In this document: positions 60,849-64,000 of the stretch, one piece after another
How positions within the stretch are numbered: the first letter of the stretch is position 1
How the letters are laid out: the number at the start of each line of letters is the position of its first letter
Assembly (NCBI GenBank): GCA_965233675.1
Contig: OZ247498.1
Coordinates: 4,154,001 to 4,218,000, forward strand
Source: SZUA-309 sp965233675
Lineage (GTDB): Bacteria; Pseudomonadota; Gammaproteobacteria; Pseudomonadales; Azotimanducaceae
Length of the DNA: 64,000 nucleotides
Reading direction: 5' to 3'
Translations under genes and position numbers: made by a program
The notes under the pieces: model-generated
The model's database searches: none
Told to the model about the DNA's origin: nothing
The model's input: only the letters and a program-made list of their open reading frames with translations

Positions 60849-62177
60849 ATGACAGCAACGTTACGATCCCTACGGAGCATTCTGCTTTCCGTGGCCGTGC
60901 TGTTGGCGGGCCATGGCCTGCAGCTCACCCTACTACCCCTTGAGGCCCAGTCCTTAGGCTGGAGCACGTCTGCCATTGGCCTGACGGGTTCCGCTTACTA
61001 CCTGGGCTTCATCTTCGGCTGTCTCACGATTGCGCGAGTGATCCGTCGCGTGGGCCACATCCGCGTTCATGCGGCGGCGGTTGCCGTGGCGACACTCGCC
61101 GTGCTGCTGGCGTCCATGTTCGAGAGCTTCATTCTCTGGCTGGGGCTGCGCTTTCTGACCGGCTGGAGCCTGGCCAGCCTGTACACCGTGATCGAGAGCT
61201 GGCTGAACGAAGAAGTGGAGAACAGTCGCAGGGGGGCGGTCCTGGCGGTGTACACGATGATCTCCCTGGGCGCCATGGTTGCCGGCCAGGCTCTGCTGGA
61301 AGTGGACAGCTTCAGCCTCGAAGAACTCTTCCCCATCGCTGCGATCCTCATCGTCGGTGCTGCCATTCCGGTGGCCTTGACGGAGCATCGACAGCCGGGA
61401 GTGCCCAATGCGGTGAGTTTTGACTGGCGCGTGGTGTTCGACGCATCCCAGGTGGGGCTGGTCTGCGCAGGACTTTCCGGGCTGGTTGCCGGATTGCTCT
61501 GGAGTGTGGGCGTGGTGTTCGCCGCGGAGGCGTTCGATGATCCTGCTGCCGGTGCTCGGTTCATCGCTTCCGTTCTGGCGGGCGGGCTGGTGTTTCAGTT
61601 TCCCATGGGGCGTCTGTCCGATCTGCTTGATCGCCGCTGGATCATTCTGTTGCTCGGGATGATGGGAACGGTGGCATCCGGGCTCTGGGTTGCAGGGGCG
61701 TTGACGGGTAACGGTCTCTATCTCGTCGGGTTTCTCTGTGGCGGCGCCGCCATGCCCATGTATGCGATCAGTATTGCCCACGCAAACGACAATGCGAACG
61801 GTGAGTTCCTGCAGATCGCCAGTGGCATGCTGATGGCGAATGCAATCGGTGCGGTGCTGGGCCCTATCGGCTATGGCATGGCCCGGTTTCTGGGCTTCGA
61901 TCAGGGGTTGCTGGCGATCGTGATGGGTGCGTTCCTGTTGAGCGTTGTCTGGACGCTGCTGAGAATCCGCAGCCATCCGGTTGCCCGCGAACACTTCGAG
62001 CCATACCAGCCACTGCCGAAGACCTCCGCTGAAGTGCTGAGCATGGATCCGCGCATGGATGACACAGTGATTGACCGGATTCCTGGAGTAGCGTTAGCTT
62101 CGAGCTGTTCAGGAGAGGGGATTCATGGGCATCCGCACGCGGTCGCGAAGTCAGGCACCAGACAGCAGGGGATTTGA
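60849..62177 (+). CDS. MFS transporter (YcaD-like)
   Basis: Protein of 442 residues with 12 predicted membrane segments, including AYYLGFIFGCL and a central loop with WLNEEVENSRRGAVLAVY, close to YcaD-type transporters. The last 30 residues after DRIPGVALA seem to be an extension running into the amidohydrolase gene, overlapping it by 53 bases. Substrate unknown. Confidence 0.85.
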   Translation: MTATLRSLRSILLSVAVLLAGHGLQLTLLPLEAQSLGWSTSAIGLTGSAYYLGFIFGCLTIARVIRRVGHIRVHAAAVAVATLAVLLASMFESFILWLGLRFLTGWSLASLYTVIESWLNEEVENSRRGAVLAVYTMISLGAMVAGQALLEVDSFSLEELFPIAAILIVGAAIPVALTEHRQPGVPNAVSFDWRVVFDASQVGLVCAGLSGLVAGLLWSVGVVFAAEAFDDPAAGARFIASVLAGGLVFQFPMGRLSDLLDRRWIILLLGMMGTVASGLWVAGALTGNGLYLVGFLCGGAAMPMYAISIAHANDNANGEFLQIASGMLMANAIGAVLGPIGYGMARFLGFDQGLLAIVMGAFLLSVVWTLLRIRSHPVAREHFEPYQPLPKTSAEVLSMDPRMDDTVIDRIPGVALASSCSGEGIHGHPHAVAKSGTRQQGI

Positions 62178-63846
62178 TCTCAATCGGAGGCGACTGCTGG
62201 AAGCCGCGGGTGCCGGCGGCGTACTTGCGGCATTTTCACCGCGGACGTTTGCTCGCGGGGAGTTCGGCAAGGCGACGCTGATCGTTCAGGGCGCCACTTT
62301 CCACACCATCGATCCGGCCTTTACCCACGTGGAAGCCATGGCCGTGCGTGGCGATCAGATCCTGGCGCTCGGCCGCGCATCCGAGATCGATGCCCTGCGG
62401 GGGAGCAACACCCGGGTCATCGACGGCAGAGGGCTGACGGTGACGCCGGGCTTCATCGATGCCCACAGCCATCCGGTGATGTTCAACGAAGCCGTGAGCG
62501 TGGATGTGAATGTGCGCACGATCGGCGAGGTGCAGACGCTCCTGGCCGGGCAGGCGGACCGCACGCCGCCGGGTCGTTGGGTGCAGGCGCACATGTACGA
62601 CGACACCAAATTCGAAGAAGGCCGCCCGCTCAACCGGGACGATATCGATATGGTAGTGCAGTCCCATCCGGTGATGGTCCGGCACCGGGGCGGGCACACC
62701 GGGGTGGTGAATTCGAAGGCCTTCGAGCTTGCCGGTGTGAACGACCGGACGCCGGATCCGGAGGGTGGCCGGTTCTTCCGGGAGGACGGCCGGCTCACGG
62801 GCAAAGTAGCCGAACGCGCCATGGACGTGTTCCAGGCCGTCGGCGAATGGCCCGTCGTCGACCGGGAAACCAATCGCAGAGGCGCCAGCCTGATGTCCCG
62901 GCGCATGGCGGCAGCCGGACTCACGAGCACCACGGATGCGTTCGGCACCGATGACGCCTGGGTCGCCTATGTGGATGCACTTGCCCGGGACGAACTGTAC
63001 TTCCGCCTGGCTTTCATGCCGGGCGGTAATGCCCCGATATATCAGCAGATGAAATCCATGGGCATGCGCTCGGGCTTCGGCAACCACATGTTGCGGGTGG
63101 GGGCGGTGAAATACGCCGCGGATGGCAGCGCATCCGAGCGGACCATGCGCATGAGCACGCCATTCGAAGGCACGGACGACTACGGCATCCTGACCATGAG
63201 CCAGGCGCAGATCGATGCGGCCGTGGACGACGCGGTCGCCAATGGTTTCCGCATCGGCATCCATGCCAACGGCGATGTGACCATCGGCATGGTGCTCGAT
63301 GCCTATGAACGGGTGCTCAAAAACTGGCAGGGGCCGAACCCGCGCTTCCGGATTGAACACTGCTCACTGGTCAATCCGGCGTTGCTTGCCCGCATCAAGG
63401 CCGCGGGCGTGGTGCCCACGCCGTTTTATACATACGCCCATTACCATGGCAACAAATGGTCGGACTATGGAGCGGAGCGGATGAACCGCATGTTCGCGCA
63501 CCGCTCCTTTATCGACTATGGCATTCCGGTGGCCCCTGCCTCGGATTTCACGCCGGGCCCGTTCGAACCGATGATGGCGCTCCAGAGCATGGTCACCCGA
63601 CAGGATCTGCAGGGCAGAGTGTGGGGAGAAAAGCAGCGGATCAGCATCGAAGAAGCCCTGGAGGTGTGCACCATCAACGGGGCGTATGCCTCGTTCGAGG
63701 AAGAGATCAAAGGATCGCTGAGCCCGGGCAAGCTTGCCGACTTCGTGCTGCTCGATGCCGATCCGGTCGAACAGGATCCGGAGGCGCTGCAGGAGATCAA
63801 TGTGGTGGCCACCTATCTGGGTGGCCGGGCGACGTTTCAAGCCTGA
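62125..63846 (+). CDS. Tat-exported amidohydrolase (YtcJ-like)
   Basis: Protein of 573 residues. A twin-arginine motif (LNRRRLLEAAGAGG) is followed by an amidohydrolase domain: metal site GFIDAHSHP (HxH), His in GIHANGDVTIG, His in FRIEHCSL, and Asp in VAPASDF. The YtcJ-like family has the loop DTKFEEGRPL. Export points to periplasmic hydrolysis. RBS AGGAGAGG. It overlaps the MFS gene on the same strand, suggesting co-regulation. Confidence 0.88.
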   Translation: MGIRTRSRSQAPDSRGFDLNRRRLLEAAGAGGVLAAFSPRTFARGEFGKATLIVQGATFHTIDPAFTHVEAMAVRGDQILALGRASEIDALRGSNTRVIDGRGLTVTPGFIDAHSHPVMFNEAVSVDVNVRTIGEVQTLLAGQADRTPPGRWVQAHMYDDTKFEEGRPLNRDDIDMVVQSHPVMVRHRGGHTGVVNSKAFELAGVNDRTPDPEGGRFFREDGRLTGKVAERAMDVFQAVGEWPVVDRETNRRGASLMSRRMAAAGLTSTTDAFGTDDAWVAYVDALARDELYFRLAFMPGGNAPIYQQMKSMGMRSGFGNHMLRVGAVKYAADGSASERTMRMSTPFEGTDDYGILTMSQAQIDAAVDDAVANGFRIGIHANGDVTIGMVLDAYERVLKNWQGPNPRFRIEHCSLVNPALLARIKAAGVVPTPFYTYAHYHGNKWSDYGAERMNRMFAHRSFIDYGIPVAPASDFTPGPFEPMMALQSMVTRQDLQGRVWGEKQRISIEEALEVCTINGAYASFEEEIKGSLSPGKLADFVLLDADPVEQDPEALQEINVVATYLGGRATFQA

Positions 63847-63866
63847 ACAGAACTGAGGAGTAATTC

Positions 63867-64000
63867 ATGGGATCCAGTATCAGCAACGATCCACGGCTCG
63901 ATCCGCGGATAAAAGCAATTATGGGCGCGATGCCCGAGATGGGTGCCCGGGACGCCGAGAGCCGGGAGCAGTTGCTCGCCGAGGCGGCCAGCGAAGAAGC
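63867..64000 (+). CDS. Alpha/beta hydrolase, N-terminal fragment
   Basis: The gene runs off the right edge. About 44 residues are seen, beginning MGSSISNDPRLDPRIKAIMG, which matches the start of the alpha/beta hydrolase (acetyl-esterase-like) family. ATG with GAGGAGTAATTC upstream. It lies 20 bases after the amidohydrolase gene. Confidence 0.6.
   Translation, partial: MGSSISNDPRLDPRIKAIMGAMPEMGARDAESREQLLAEAASEE

Overview
The window is GC-rich, gene-dense DNA from a Gram-negative bacterium. Several genes encode outer-membrane proteins or lipoproteins: an Omp85-type barrel, a phenol-pathway-type barrel, an M48 lipoprotein and a CsgG-family pore. There is also an Mla-type lipid transport operon and several Tat-exported enzymes. 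The mix of families (PECR-like SDR, enoyl-CoA isomerase, PhyH, carotenoid oxygenase, phosphotriesterase, YtcJ-like amidohydrolase) suggests an environmental proteobacterium, most likely gammaproteobacterial, with broad hydrophobic-substrate catabolism. That placement is inference. I found no rRNA, tRNA, CRISPR array, transposase or phage gene.

Layout. 1-6350: a partial GrdB-like gene, an SDR, a methyltransferase, an NTF2-like protein, an M48 lipoprotein, an enoyl-CoA hydratase/isomerase, a CPxCG zinc ribbon and a TPP enzyme. 6350-6797: a gene-free, hairpin-rich stretch with a minus-strand intrinsic terminator, possibly a small RNA. 6798-20340: a membrane protein, a Crp/Fnr regulator, a DyP peroxidase-cytochrome P450 fusion, a cyclase-ATPase-TPR regulator, a Tat aminotransferase, a UDG-like protein and an M3 peptidase. 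20650-29465: membrane proteins, a helical-repeat protein, a hydrolase, a BacNav-like channel, then a tightly overlapping MlaE/F/D/lipoprotein operon.

29500-39245 is the most unusual region. It holds an ECF sigma factor, an anti-sigma factor whose outer domain resembles a subtilisin propeptide, two subtilases, secreted proteins of unknown function, an acidic repeat protein and a CsgG-family pore. The same 28-bp promoter pattern, TGAACC (-35) with CGT(G/T)ACTCA (-10), in which GAACC and CGT are separated by exactly 14 nt, occurs four times. It lies before the sigma operon, the acidic repeat gene, the csgG-like gene and a divergent 55-codon gene. The simplest reading is a self-contained protease-controlled regulon that builds an exported surface structure. 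One subtilase carries its own prodomain and the other does not, so the anti-sigma factor may supply the missing prodomain in trans.

39230-64000: enzymes for oxidative and hydrolytic metabolism, including unusual fusions (cysteine synthase-glutaredoxin, OsmC-flavin monooxygenase), a frameshifted carboxylesterase, an MFS gene with no ordinary start codon, a BTAD-type regulator, a class A beta-lactamase-like protein, Tat-exported carotenoid oxygenase and amidohydrolase, a NUDIX hydrolase, an Omp85 barrel and the start of an alpha/beta hydrolase. Families were assigned by reading motifs without database searches, so substrate-level functions are tentative.
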